Shown here: positions 1 through 10,966 of the stretch, in pieces
Position numbering within the stretch: the first letter of the stretch is position 1
How the letters are laid out: the number at the start of each line of letters is the position of its first letter
Origin: Siderastrea siderea
Taxonomy: Eukaryota; Cnidaria; Anthozoa; Scleractinia; Rhizangiidae
Assembly: GCA_964030785.1 (NCBI GenBank)
Contig: OZ034966.1
Location: forward strand, 2,109,701-2,173,700
DNA length: 64,000 nt
Reading direction: 5' to 3'
Position numbers and translations under genes: made by a program
Notes under the pieces: model-generated
What the model saw: the letters and a program-made list of their open reading frames with translations, nothing else
Told to the model about the DNA's origin: nothing
Databases searched by the model: none

Positions 1-142
1 GGTACATGGGGCAAAACATAAGACTAATCAATGACATTTTAGAGCAAACCAAACTCCAGAGCATACCTTCCCTGGAGAGTTTACGCAACTCAGTCGAAGG
101 ACAAGGACCAGCTTCTACATTAAATTTCAATTTTTAGGGTTG
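1..142 (+). mobile_element. LINE reverse transcriptase fragment (Tx1/L1-like), 3'-truncated
   Basis: This is nearly identical to 28,953-29,089, which encodes the end of an RT segment (GRYMGQNIRLINDIL) in the LINE described below. It runs off the left edge of the window. The coding similarity stops near 142 and is followed by a non-coding stretch (about 143-700) that is also shared with 29,090-29,690, so the piece is part of a duplicated block rather than a separate insertion. Confidence 0.75.
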
Positions 143-727
143 GGACTAACCTAAAGCAGCCCAGTTGTAGCGGTCTTTACAAAAATGGACTTAGCAGAAT
201 TTTCATCTTGAATAACGAAGAGACTTAAATTTTGCTCTAAATGCTTAAAATCTGTTGTAATTTCTAGAAATCAAGTGATACGATCTGGTTTCAACTACGG
301 TTTTTGCCGGTATCTGTTTATAATGAATTCGTACTTTTGTACATTTTTAGAGTTTTTGGGAACAAAACCAACAATGGCTAGAAACCCAGAACAGTTCTAG
401 TTTTGAGGAACTCACGATAGAGTGATTTTACAAAATGTTGCGAAATTGCCATCATAATACTAAGTGCTATTCAAAACTAATTCCATTGCTTTCTTTTGTT
501 ATAAATTAACAAAAAAATTATATTATTTGTTGTTGTTTTATGGATTATGTGTAACCGCTCTTCGAGGTTACCCATATATTAATTAGATTTATAAAACACT
601 TTTTCCAAAGTTAAAGATTCCTAACTACTGTCCCCTAACATTGGCTAGTGACGGGGGCCCTCTTATGTGAAAATCAATTAATTTTGTGTTATCATTTTAT
701 GACTTTGAGCTTCATTCTATTTTCTAG
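143..727 (+). repeat. Duplicated intronic block upstream of protease exon 2 (copy A)
   Basis: This non-coding sequence matches 29,090-29,716 and, with a shorter left end and an internal gap, 21,680-22,176. It lies between the truncated LINE piece and protease exon 2 in all three places. I see no gene in it. The copy at 29,090 has an extra short segment around 29,222-29,268 that is missing here. Confidence 0.75.
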
Positions 728-939
728 GAAATCTTCGGCTTGCTCGTGGAGGTGCTTTGATCTCTCGTCGATGGATCCTAATAGCAGCACACTGTTTTTA
801 TTACTGGAATCCTATATTTGGAGAACGTAAAATCCGTAAAAATCCTCAAGAGTGAGTACTCAAGCTTACTAATTGTGTTACCGTCCGTCCGTCCACCCGT
901 CCAGCTATCCAACCATAGATCCCATCTCATTCCATCCGT

Positions 940-1066
940 CCAACCGCCCTTCCTTCCTTCCATCCATCCATCCATCCATCCATCCATCCATCCACCCATC
1001 CATCCATCCATCCATCCATCCATCAATCCATCCATCCATCCATCCATCCATCCATCCATCTACATT
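940..1066 (+). repeat. (CATC)n microsatellite after exon 2 of copy A
   Basis: This is a mostly pure tetranucleotide run, preceded by interrupted GTCC units at about 880-935. The same array follows exon 2 in copies B (22,330-22,450) and D (29,868-30,035), so it predates the duplication. Reading frames through it give only periodic Trp/Met/Asp or Pro/Ser/Ile/His peptides. Confidence 0.9.
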
Positions 1067-1094
1067 TTAATTTGTATGTGAATACTCTTCGAGA

Positions 1095-1430
1095 AAGCTT
1101 TATTAAAATATGGAGTCCCACAGGGCTCGATACTTGGGCCACTCCTATTTCTAATATATATAAATGATCTTAGTAATATTAATAACTATGCTACTATAGG
1201 AATCTACGCGGACGATATTAATATGACTTTTACGGCTTGCAGCATTCCTGAGCTGCAACATAATATGAGCGTTGATTTACAATATCTCCAACAATCGCTC
1301 ATAGCAAATAAGCTTACTTTGAACATTGTAGAAACTGAATACATGCTGGTTGGGTCAAGGCAAAAAAATGGCTCTTTCACACAAAGACGGCCTTTCCATG
1401 GACAGAATTTTGCTCAGGAAAGTATGTAGT
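1095..1430 (+). mobile_element. Non-LTR reverse transcriptase palm fragment (CR1/L2/jockey-like)
   Basis: The frame starting near 1110 reads [13 protein letters not shown] followed by a long helix and then IYADDIN, which is the RT catalytic YADD box, and ends with ANKLTLN and a short conserved tail. These are hallmarks of CR1/L2-group LINEs. A homologous piece is at 30,430-30,712. The frame opens and closes inside the RT, so it is a dead fragment. Confidence 0.85.
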
Positions 1431-1696
1431 AGCACTGAAATGTTTAAGTGTGCAAATCGATGAATTTCTGACATGGGAATCCCATATTATCTGGTATAGG
1501 AGTCATCAAAAAGTTTAGGCCCTTTATTCCTACGTCCAATTTGATTGGCGTATGTCAGTCGTTGTTGAGCCGCACTTTGATTATTGAAACATTGTTTGGG
1601 ACGGACATTAGTGACCCGCCTTACCGATAAACTTCAGTTGTTACAAAATCGGCCGCTCGAGCGATAACAGGTGCGGATTACAAGGTACATACGAAA

Positions 1697-2186
1697 ATTT
1701 ATTAGGTAAACCCGGCTGGTTAATTCTAAAGGAGAGAAGAAACAAACAAACGGCCCTCATGATGTTCAAAGTTATCCACGAAATGACACCAGTTCATTTA
1801 AAAGATATTTACTCGAAGAATATAGGAACATTCAGTCTATAACCTTAGAACCTCTAAGGAAGATAGCGCCATACCTAGGGCTAGAACGGATTACTATAGA
1901 AAAGGCTTCGCTTTTGCCGAGGCCAAGCGCTCTTTTGAAATTTTTAAAGACAAACTAACATTTCTTGATGTCTCCATCGATTTTAAGTCATATTGTGTTT
2001 TTAGTATTGTAATAATAGTTATACTTTGTCCTTCAAATAAAAATTCGTTACATTCAATAATTTGTACCGTTATTAGCACGGCTTTTGTGAAAACCAAAAT
2101 ACTTTGTAATTTTGACAAAACTACCGTGATGAAATAAAGTTTCCTATCCATCCGTCCGTCCGTCCGTCCGTCCGTCCTTCCGTCCA
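1697..2186 (+). mobile_element. LINE C-terminal and 3' end fragment with GTCC/ATCC tail
   Basis: The left part reads ILKERRNKQTALMMFKVIHE, a conserved C-terminal segment of these LINEs, then breaks into stops. It continues to a 3' end of the form ACCGTGATGAAATAAAGTTT and then a (TCCG/TCCA)n tract at about 2143-2186. The same 3' end plus tetranucleotide tail occurs at 22,530-22,680. I infer that the tetranucleotide array grew from the LINE 3' tail. Confidence 0.7.
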
Positions 2187-2905
2187 TCTATCCGTCCAAT
2201 TTTCCACTCATTTATCATTCCATGCATCTCACAAAAGTTCAAGTATCTCTACTTTAACTTCTGCTTTCATTCTTTTCCTTAGATACCAAATAAAAGCAGG
2301 AGATCACGGCTTAACAATGAAGGAGAGATCACAACAGGACATGGCCCCGGGAGAAGAATTTTGTTCACCAGAAATACATGGATGATTTATTTATAAATGA
2401 CATAGCGCTCGTCAAACTCACAGAGCCAGTGGAACTGGGCAGATATGTACGAACTGTGTGCTTACCAAATAAAGATGAGGGTGATTTGGTAATCCCTAAC
2501 AAATACGGCTACGCAGCTAGGTGGGGAGCAACAAGAGCTTTGAAACCAGGAGAACAAGCTGCAGGCGCTGACCGGTACTCTATTGTTCTTAAATACTCTT
2601 CTTACACAATTCAAGAGAACAGACTGTGTTCAAACAGATCAGTGCTGCCTTTCAACTCGACTGTGTCGTTTTGTGCCGGAGATGGAAAAGGAGGAAATGG
2701 CACCTGCAGAGGGGACGGTGGGGGAGCGTTTGTTCGCGAAGGAAGAAGAGGTGATGGCTACCGATGGATTGTTACAGGTCTTGTCAGTTGGTCGGAGGGG
2801 TGCGCACAAAAGGATCAGTTCACATACCTCACCAAAGTGTATCCATTTATTGACTGGATTAAGAAAACTATAGAAGAAAAAAGGGACCCAGAAAACGGAG
2901 CATGA

Positions 2906-3640
2906 ATTCGAAACATTCGTAAATGAACTGTTTAGCGTAAATGACACAATTTCAAACAACAACATGCATAATTGAATGTAGGTCTACACTGAAAAGTAAG
3001 GTTACTCAAAAACCGTTACGTTATTTGTAAAGCTAATTAGGACTATAGGTATTGGCTCACGTTTTCTTGAGAAAAAAAGGGACTAGGAAAAGGAAAGCAA
3101 GAGGGCTCACTCTTCTGTAGCTACAAGCACTTTCGTACAACCTCTGATTACTGCTAGTCTATTTGTTTTAAAGCTAACAAAAATAAAAACGTTTTCCGTT
3201 TTATGTGAGGCACGGTACTGTACAATTTTGTCTGTTCTCAGACTGAGAACAGATTTCCCCAGAAATCGTTCTTTCTATTCTTCTCGTGGTTCACCCTAGA
3301 AATCGTTCTCTTTTTTCTTCTCGTGGTTCAAACGTCTTGCAAGATTGCTCATCCGGGGTCCTTACTTTTGTAATTTCATTTCTCTTTTTTTTCTTACTGA
3401 GTTAGCAGTCAATGACAAAATAATACGAGATCCAGTTTCTTAATTTTCTTTGATTAAAAGAGGGAAAGTCATCGCGAGAACTGCTCGGAAGTCAGCTCTT
3501 CAGTTCGTCGGCTTACTGAGTTAAATCCAAGTCCGAGTAGACTGATCATTAACTGTTAACTGTTTATATCCGGGATGTGAAGGAGCTTGGCATGTGATAG
3601 ACCGGTAAAAAACGCTCACATTTGAGAATACTTCTCTCCA
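2906..3640 (+). other. 3' flank of copy A; no gene seen
   Basis: This is AT-rich flank with no coding signal. It contains an AATAAA at 3182-3187 that corresponds to the polyadenylation-like signal at 33,642-33,647 downstream of copy C, and a short local repeat (the phrase GAAATCGTTCTTTCT and a variant) at about 3257-3330. Confidence 0.5.
3182..3187 (+). terminator. Relic poly(A) signal, copy A
   Basis: This AATAAA sits about 280 bases after the copy A stop, in sequence alignable with the copy C 3' flank (33,642). Confidence 0.4.
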
Positions 3641-5989
3641 ATCCCATTTCAATATTACAGTCTACACTATAAATGAATGAAGACTCACAATTATGGATTA
3701 AAACTGAATAAAAACACAAAGGATTTCTAGTGAGTTAAGAGGGAGCGCGGATCGGATGGTTTATCCGAGACCATATTAAAACGGACTGCTTTGAGCTAAC
3801 ACTTTTTTCTTAATTTGTATGAAAGTGTTTGGTTTGTCATCCTTAGAAACCATCTTTGTTGTTTGACATGGCTGTGATTTTATTCCCCTACGAATACTTT
3901 ATTCTCATTTTGAAATCGGCAGCTCGCACATAACGCCACCAGACAAGAATGAAGTTAAATAGCATGACCTCGCCTATTTAAATCCAAGCCAAAAATTTGG
4001 GATTTTTTAATGCAAAACAAAACAAATCACACTGCCTTACTTAAAGTGAATGCTCCTTGCCTTTTTTTTTTAAATTTTCAAACACAAACATTTACAATAC
4101 TATACATAGCTGTTAATTACAAAAGACATTTTAAACCACCCCAGTAAAATTTTTAGTTCTCAATATATTTGACACAATAGCTCGTTCAGTCAGTCGTTCT
4201 AGAAAAAAACATGGAAGCCCTGTAAATGTAACACCCAATATGAAGCTACAGATTCTTTTTAAACGAGTTAAAATTCTCTCAACTAGACAATACATTTGTT
4301 TCGTTTAGCGCATTCCCTGTTTAACGAGTTTGGGTATATAAAAAAACTGGTTACAATGAGGAAACCTAGTTTAATACTGATCCCGACTTGTATATGGACT
4401 TGTGTTGGTCGGCCAAACTTGATACCAAAACTTGTGTCGACTTGCATGCTGCATTAAGCAGCCAAACGGTTCAAAACTTAAGTCGTCTTGCGTGTGAATT
4501 CTAGCCTGATCAAAGTGGAAACTGGTCATGACATGCATACAATGAAAGGGCATGTAACTAGCGGTCTGATCAATTGCAAGATGAAAGTCGACGCAAGTTT
4601 GAAAGTTGCTTGGCAAGTGTTTTGATAAAATGAATTTATGTTCAAAGAGTGACGTTCACGGCGAACCTAGGAAAATGGCCCAAATTGCTGGATCCAGTTA
4701 AGTGTGTTCTTACATTATCATGAAAAGGAATCTATTTTAAACTAAGACAATTTAAGTTGAGGTGAGGCATTTTTTGGTAAATGTAAATGTTCTCTAGTGA
4801 TCAGCTCCTTATTCACAAAAACCCGAAGAAAACTGAGCTTCAGACTACGAACAGCCCTTTACGTTGTACCTAAGGTAGTCAAGTTAGAGGCCAAATGCAC
4901 GCGTGTGAGGAAAAGTTCCCTGGTGACATTTTTCTCCCTTAACATGGGCATATTGATGAAGGGAAAGTAGCTCCAGGTAGGTAAGCGGTACTTTCCCTCT
5001 TTGACTTCCCCTCCACCCAATCATCCAATCAGAGTCCAGACCAGGTGCACTGTAAACTGTGATCACCTGCAAGCAACAGAATACCAAACATGCTATGTGA
5101 TATGGCTGGCGCGAGCGCCCACTGTATGATTTCTCTTTGAAGCAAAGTGCAACTCGTGAACACCCGAACACGGTCGGCGGGGGGGTGGGAGGGGGGAACT
5201 TGCCCACCTTTTCTATACACCTATAGCTTTTAAACAGGCCAAACGAAGCAATCCGAGATAAGACTAGGGGAGAAAGGGTGTTTACCCTATCCCACCCCAC
5301 AGTCCCCTTTCACTTTGCTGTCTTTTCTTTTGCCGTATAACTTGTGAACAGCCTAAATGAAGCGTATTTAGGTTAAATCGGTTCTACCTTGTCCCAACCG
5401 ACAGGACAAATGTAGTAATCTGCATCTGTAATCTTGTTGGGTGCAAGTTTTTTCTTAGGCAAATGAAGTATAAATTAAAAGAAGAAAGCAGGGTAAACCA
5501 CAGGTCCAGCACTTTCGTTTCAACCACACCGGCAAAATGCAATTGCCTTGTCTTTGCCAACAACATGATGGCACATACCAGGCTAAAACCATGACCCTGT
5601 AACCGACAGACAACCATTTGTCCATAGTTCGTTCTCGTGGCCAGCACTAACGGTTTTAAGGGATGCTGGTCTCTGTTTTGGTTTTTCAATTTTAAGCCCG
5701 ACACTCGGTGACCTCGTCAGTTAGCAATGAGAGCTCATTCTTTTCAGCAGCAGCATTATCATAGAGTACTTTAGCCTTCCTGGTCAGAGATGGACGGGGG
5801 ACAGTGTTAGGGTCCAAGCCACTGGAAGAAGTGAAGAAGCCATGGATAGTGACACTTCGCCATTCAGTAGTTTGGTGAATTCGAGACCATTCAGGGTCCT
5901 TACGGACGAAAAACTTGCACGGTTTGAAAAGTGGCATTTTACCGTTCAGCTAGCTTAGTTTTTTCAAAACCTTTCTTGACTGCCGTTTT

Positions 5990-6001
5990 ATTAATTAATT
6001 A

Positions 6002-6040
<39 letters not shown>

Positions 6041-6058
6041 TTTATTTATTTATTTATT
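5990..6058 (+). repeat. Simple repeats (ATTA)n, (GATT)n, (ATTT)n
   Basis: Adjacent tetranucleotide runs; unit 2 keeps only (ATTT)n at about 40,958-40,980. Confidence 0.85.
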
Positions 6059-6617
6059 TTAGTACATTTTATATTTCCTGAAGAATTCAGGATGAAAATG
6101 ACGAAAATGACGAAATATTGGAAAAATATAGAACATAGTGTGCTATGAAACAAGCTGTACAGTCATCCTTTCTTCGTCTACAAGTTCATCTATAGACAAG
6201 TTTCTCGCCGATCCAACTCTACTAAAGATCCGGCAATTCTCAACGTACCAATTTTAAAGCTTTCCGAATGCATGCTGTGCAAATGTATCCAATGGCCAGT
6301 TCCCCCGATGTAGCAATCATTGCAGTCGTATGCAACAAGAGAAGTCCAAGATGAATTTACGCGTACATCTTATCCAAAAGATTGTTTTTCTGATCAAAGA
6401 TTTTGGTTGTTCTGCGTCTCATCACCTGAAATACTTTAGTTGACTTATCTGAAGAACAGAAAGTGAGCTAATATATTTCATTTTACATACAGCTCCCATG
6501 ATTCCCTGCAGGTGTGTTACTGAGAGGAAACGTGGCATTTTAATCTGATTGGTTTTGCCTGCGTTTGTATCGCTTCGCTTACCTAAGCTACACCGCCTTA
6601 ATGACACATGGGGGCAG

Positions 6618-6850
6618 TACGGCTGAGTGCCTTAGAGACGAGGTTGATTTAACTACGTCGCTCCGGCTTTAAATCCCACTCAGGCCACTAGCTATAGCTG
6701 GAGTTGTTTCTCGGTAGTCCCGAGTCCAACTCTTCGGCCATGCCTGTAGATAGTCAACTGGTCTGTATCGTGCCCAGTTGGGATTCTCACTTGTTACGTT
6801 CAATTTGCTATTTCTTCCTAGATATTTGTTTCATATACTCGGCCCTACAG
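6618..6850 (+). mobile_element. tRNA-derived SINE-like element, unit 1
   Basis: The left part resembles a tRNA of the long-variable-arm type, with an A-box-like region around CGGCTGAGTGCC and a degenerate B-box-like region ending in AAATCCCACTC near 6680. It continues into a conserved tail (GGAGTTGTTTCTCGGTAGTC...) and ends near a CAT repeat. The second copy at 41,545-41,760 has the better B box (GGTTCAAATCC). It is interpreted as a SINE inserted before the segmental duplication. Confidence 0.6.
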
Positions 6851-6856
6851 GCGTTT

Positions 6857-6857
6857 C

Positions 6858-6931
<74 letters not shown>

Positions 6932-6932
6932 T
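6857..6932 (+). repeat. (CAT)n microsatellite
   Basis: This near-pure CAT tract follows the SINE tail. It yields poly-His or poly-Ser frames that are not genes. Confidence 0.95.
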
Positions 6933-7111
6933 ACGTAACCCCCCTTTCAACGGCAACCGCGGACAGGCTTTTAGAAGAACACCATTACTGTATGGCATTA
7001 GATTATATCCAAGTGACGCCTTTTTTCAATTTTTTTTTTCGTTGTCAGACGCGAATTAAAGCAAGACTGTTTCACTGAGAAGAACAAAGTAATGCATCAA
7101 GACATCAAAAA

Positions 7112-7781
7112 CACGCTGGGAAATTATTGATTGAAATTGGGCCAACTTTTTTTGTTACAATTTATCTCTGTGAGTTTTTATGCTATTGACGTCAAATTTT
7201 TTACATCAATAGATATGTGCATGGTAAAGGGAACTATCATTTTGGTTTTTTAGTTTTGGTTATTTTTGGCGGGAAAGTGACATCACGAATATTGGGTGAA
7301 AATTAACATTTTAAATTTTGATACATTTTATAATAGCTGCTGAAAGACCAAGCTTACGCAAGGTCAAAACTGAAAAGATAACTAAAATATGTTTATTCAG
7401 TCCAGAGATATGGTTGTTTTAAATTTGAAATTTCCGCCATTTTGTTACTAAAAATAGCACAAATTCAAATTTCAACTAGTTGTATCTCTGGACTGAATAA
7501 ACATATTCTGGTTATCTCTTCGGTTTTGACCTTGTGTAAGCTTGCTCTTTCAGCAGCTACTATTAAATGTATGAAAATGTAAAATGTAAATTTTCACCCA
7601 TTATTCGTGACGTCACTTTCCCGCCAAAAATGCCAAAAACTAAAAAATCCAAACAATAGTTCCCTTTATCATGCACATATCTATTCATGTTGAAAATTTG
7701 ACGTAAATAGCATAAAAACTCACAAAAATAAATTGTAACAAAAAACGTTGCCCCAATTTCAATCAATAATTTCCCAGCGTG
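7112..7781 (+). mobile_element. 670-bp palindromic MITE
   Basis: The element starts CACGCTGGGAAATTATTGAT and ends with its reverse complement. The inverted similarity continues inward almost to the centre (about 7430-7450), including matching segments with AATAAACATAT and the CCCGCCAAAAAT phrase. It is flanked by AAA on both sides. In unit 2 the equivalent site (about 41,998-42,004) is empty and reads AAAAACGTTT, so this copy inserted after the segmental duplication or was lost from the other copy. It has no coding capacity. The CAC terminus and short duplication suggest, but do not prove, a CACTA-type origin. Confidence 0.85.
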
Positions 7782-7794
7782 AAACGTTTACGTT

Positions 7795-8375
7795 TTAAAA
7801 GAGGAAGAAACTGGCTTCCAACGACGGTCTTCCTATCTGTTAAAAGTGTGGCACAAACTGAAAGGACGTCCAAGGGCGTTCATTAATCTGGGTCAAAACT
7901 GTATAATCGTCTCAGCACAGACGGATTAAGACACCAAAATCATTCATTATCTGAATCACGCTGATGGGGAAGTCAAAAAGAAGGAAGAGTTATCATATGA
8001 CCAAGTACTTAGTCAAATTTGTTATTTATAAAATGTATCAGGAGAAGCGAAATTTCCAGTTGTCTGCAATGTTTTTCTCTTATCGGCGGCAACCTGACTA
8101 AACTTCGTCGTCTCAGCACAGACGGATTTTGAAAGAGGAAGAAACTGGCTTCCACGAACGACCCTCCCGTCTGTTAAAAGTGTGGCACACAATGGAATCA
8201 TGTCCGAGTGCGTTCATTAACCAGGGTCAATGTCTCAGCACAGACGGATTAAGGATGAAACTGGCTTCCACGAACGACCCTCCCATCTGTTAAAAGTGTA
8301 GTACAATCTTAAGCACGTCCGTGTACGTTTCTTAACCGGGGTCAACGTCTCAGCACAGACAGATTAAGACAGCAA
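7795..8375 (+). repeat. Roughly 120-bp repeats (unit 1 of duplication)
   Basis: Three imperfect units start near 7800, 8129 and 8253. Each contains the phrases AAACTGGCTTCCA, CTGTTAAAAGTGTGG and GTCTCAGCACAGACGGATT. The matching array is at 42,010-42,590, where two units stay open in one frame. Confidence 0.75.
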
Positions 8376-8835
8376 AAACATTCAAGACCAGTAGCACGCT
8401 GATGCGGAAATCAAAAAGAAGATCACATTACCATATGACCAAGTAGTCAAATTCAGTTATTTATAAAATATATCAGGAGAAGCGAAATTTTTAGTTGTCT
8501 CGAATGTTCTTCTCTTATAAGTGGCACAACTAGAAGGATTAAGAAGACTTAGCGAAACAATACACAGTCACTAGCACATTGATGCGGAAGTAAAAAAGAA
8601 GAAGGTCATACCATATGACCAAGTCCTCAATTTTAGTTATAAAAGATTTCAGGACATCTGGAGAAGCGATGTTATCAGTAGTCAACAGTGTTTTTATCTA
8701 GTCGCACATCTAAACAGGGTCACGTCAGCACAAACGGATTTTAAATACACCAAGAGTTGAAATTAAAAGTGTTCTCATGTGGCAACAGGTCAAAACGTCG
8801 CCGTTGCGTATAATATTCTTTCTTTGTAAAGCTAA

Positions 8836-9898
8836 CGAGACACAGATATGGCAAGAAAATACCAGTACATACCTACATACTTTATTCAAGATTCAGGTGT
8901 TATTGGCGATGGCAAGTATTACTCGTTAGGTCCTTAAAAATATAATAAAACAAAGGAACCATGTTTTTCCTTTTCACACAGGAAAAGATTTGCTGTTTTT
9001 GGATGCAAGGGTGTGGAAATTTGACCTCTACATGTGTTGCAAATGTGGCACTGATACTCGCAGTGTCGGAGCGGCACTTTTGAGCTCTTTGGTATTTTGG
9101 CAGATGTCCACCACTTTGGGTCAACACGCCATCGATTCATGGCGATATACGCGATCCACGGAATAATTCACCATCATTAAGCACGTTGGTTCGCAGCGAA
9201 AAGAGGTACTTAGGTGCAGAGATATATTCAAGGGTGCCATACGACCATGATGTCCTCAATTTGTTGCAGGGTAAGTTTTTTCGTTCCCTGTTGCTGTACC
9301 TTTTTTCCAGTGAAAAAGTTTGCCATGACCTTACTTTACATTCATGATGATTTTTTGTTGTGGTGTTATGTCGATCAGCATTAACTAAGGGTCTTAACTT
9401 TCTGCTGAGAAAAGAGATCGCTAATGTGACAGGGATAGCACGGTACAACTTTGAGATGTTAATGCCGAGGCTCACAACTGGCACACGATACAGTGACAAT
9501 AATACTCCTTTTGTGTGTACGCTGAGAAACGACGGAACCTCATTTATCTGATCCTAGAAAGGCGAAAGTGGAGCATGATTATCAAACGTGTCTACTGATC
9601 CAAAAGAACATGACAAAGTTCTTGTTTGTTTATGGATATTCTAAATTGCTCAACCGGAGAGGGAGCTACTCAAATTACATTTGCGAGGTTGGTCCGAGCA
9701 AAAATGGTGTTCAAATGTCCTTTTGTTTTCGTTTACCTTCATCTGTTTGGAAGACATCGATCACGTTCGGCATTTTATTTGAAGTGAAAGATACACGTTC
9801 TTCATAAACACTTTTACTACTAAAAGCACTTCTCTTCCATATTTTATTTGAAGTTGTCCCAGAGCTAGACCCTCTTGCTTGGCCCTCGGTACTGTATA
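8836..9898. other. Intergenic stretch with short unassigned minus-strand frames
   Basis: Three overlapping minus-strand frames (8900-9127, 8934-9140, 9137-9499) lie end to end and one contains a Cys/His-rich piece (HCEYQCHICNTC), but they are in different phases with no convincing start. I do not recognise the family. It may be a decayed ORF of a mobile element. Nothing else is supported here. Confidence 0.3.
9714..9776 (+). repeat. Inverted repeat arm flanking the 1.3-kb TIR element (left)
   Basis: This matches the reverse complement of 11,378-11,445, with the phrases AAATGTCCTTTTGTT and GGAAGACATCGATCACGTTC. The two arms lie outside the TIR element and could be remnants of a larger foldback element into which it inserted. 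Confidence 0.6.
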
Positions 9899-10102
9899 CC
9901 AGGCATAACTAATCGATGACATCAATGACATCAATGAAATCAATGAGTAATCAATAGGTAATCGATAGGTAATCAGTTGATTGGTCATTGATTATTGCCG
10001 ATGATCAATGAGTAATCGATGACTAATCGATAGGCCACAAAATTTTTGGTCATCGATTAGTCATCGATTGCATCGATTAGTCATTGATTGCATTGATTAG
10101 TC

Positions 10103-10669
10103 ATGGGATGTGAAAATTCTACAAAGATTTCAAACAAGATGTTCCGTTCTCGAAAATACACCGTTCTGGACTCTTTTCGGTTCGTCCAAAAAATTCCAGC
10201 AACTCCATCTTCTGAAGGCATCCTTTTACTCGATGACAAAATTCTCTCAGAAATCGAGGGACACCGTCAGAGACTGGAGATGCAACAAAAGAAATTGAAG
10301 GAAGCGGAAGAGAAAGAAAAGAATGAAAAAATAGAACGTATGAAACAGGGGCCTGCCGAAAACATGACAGTAGCGGTTCTAAAACAACTCTTAAAAGATA
10401 AAGGAATCGCGTTTAGCTCAAAGGCAAAAAAATCGGATCTTGCAAAAATATTTAATACTCAAACTTGTACACGCCATAACAATGTTACATTATTATGGTT
10501 ACACGTGAAAAGAGCACCAACAGTAGAAATGCTTGCAGCTGTTACGGTGCATAATGTAACTACTTATGACGGCTGTTTCCCTAAGCCGAAGCAGTTTTAC
10601 TTTACTGACAAACATCCACCGAACAAAATCTATAACCACGTAGTCGATTCTTGTCAGCGTTCTTGTTAG
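10103..10669 (+). CDS. SAP-motif-like protein carried inside a TIR element
   Basis: This is an uninterrupted 188-codon frame inside the transposon. Residues about 48-85 form a charged helix (a QRLEMQQKKLKEAEEKEKNE stretch), probably coiled coil. Residues about 90-116 (VAVLKQLLKDKGIAF..KAKKSDLAKIF) fit a SAP motif, a small helix-turn-helix used for DNA or RNA binding in many nuclear proteins. The C-terminal third has scattered Cys/His but no motif I recognise. The start may lie further upstream or at the internal Met codons near 10,139. There is no transposase signature (no DDE or RNase-H-like motifs), so it is either the accessory ORF of a mobile element or a captured host fragment. The SAP call rests on pattern only. 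Confidence 0.5.
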   Translation: MGCENSTKISNKMFRSRKYTVLDSFRFVQKIPATPSSEGILLLDDKILSEIEGHRQRLEMQQKKLKEAEEKEKNEKIERMKQGPAENMTVAVLKQLLKDKGIAFSSKAKKSDLAKIFNTQTCTRHNNVTLLWLHVKRAPTVEMLAAVTVHNVTTYDGCFPKPKQFYFTDKHPPNKIYNHVVDSCQRSC

Positions 10670-10774
10670 TTTCATTTTCAGACTGGTTAGTTACTGTTCA
10701 GTTATACATGTTTTGTTATTAATTGAAGAGTTGGGTAAAGTGAAATATTGCACAATAAAGAATAATCTGTATTT

Positions 10775-10966
10775 GTGATTAGCACTTCACGTCTCGACAT
10801 TCTTGAAGGTTATTTGACCTTTTGTGAAGGTGTAATTTCGTCAACAGGAACGCCAGTTATAAAGAAAAATACGTCTAACACAGATAAAAAAATCACCAAT
10901 GAAAAAAAATGGTACAAGAAAGCAAGAAATGTGTCTTTTGTGCGCAGTATAATAGTCGATGAGTAA
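10775..10966 (+). CDS. Short ORF after the SAP-like ORF, unassigned
   Basis: This 63-codon frame lies between the SAP-like ORF and the right terminal array. It is basic and lysine-rich in its second half, and its end runs into the ATCGAT repeats. It could be a downstream exon or a decayed piece of the same element protein; an AATAAA lies between the two at about 10,754. Coding status is doubtful. Confidence 0.2.
   Translation: MISTSRLDILEGYLTFCEGVISSTGTPVIKKNTSNTDKKITNEKKWYKKARNVSFVRSIIVDE

Larger units (their letters stand above)
728..2905 (+). pseudogene. Serine protease cassette copy A (exons 2 and 3), degraded
   Basis: Two exons of a trypsin-fold (S1) domain are visible, 728-851 and 2283-2905, with the same splice positions as copies B and C. 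Any exon 1 would be outside the window. Three lesions are seen. In exon 2 the cysteine before the GGALIS motif is Arg (745-747), removing the Cys42-Cys58 disulfide, while the His motif reads IAAHC. Around 2341-2371 exon 3 has one extra base relative to copies B and C, which leads to a stop at 2379-2381. The nucleophile motif is GDGGG, with Gly replacing Ser195 (GGT at 2717-2719). Downstream of the frameshift the frame stays open to a stop at 2905, so the decay is recent or the downstream frame is kept by gene conversion. Given the frameshift, I infer a pseudogene. Confidence 0.85.
3640..8835 (+). repeat. Large segmental duplication, unit 1
   Basis: Long stretches align in the same order and orientation with 34,098-42,840. 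Examples: the 3661 segment with 34,111; the 4380-4620 segment with 35,110-35,330; the C/G-rich segment at 5160 with 36,090; 5700-5940 with 37,440-37,606 plus 40,830-40,920; 6100-6420 with 41,030-41,370; the SINE and CAT repeat; and the roughly 120-bp repeats. Together with copies A and C it forms one duplicated block. No protein-coding gene is supported inside. Confidence 0.85.

Noticed and set aside
778..1081. Trp/Met/Asp-rich and Pro/Ser/His-rich frames over the CATC array, and their equivalents at 22,173-22,795 and 29,862-30,059
   Set aside because: They are translations of tetranucleotide repeats with no start or splice context.
2583..2965. Alternative-frame and antisense frames over protease exon 3 (also at 23,489-23,878 and 33,151-33,384)
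   Set aside because: Shadows of the real exon 3; the S1 motifs are in the other frame.
4884..5937. Minus-strand frames of 80-138 codons in unit 1 of the duplication
   Set aside because: The aligned sequence in unit 2 (35,700-37,600) is interrupted by indels and stops, so there is no coding constraint.
6704..7078. Poly-His and poly-Ser proteins at 6704-7078 and 41,700-42,130
   Set aside because: They come from (CAT)n microsatellites joined to a SINE tail; not genes.
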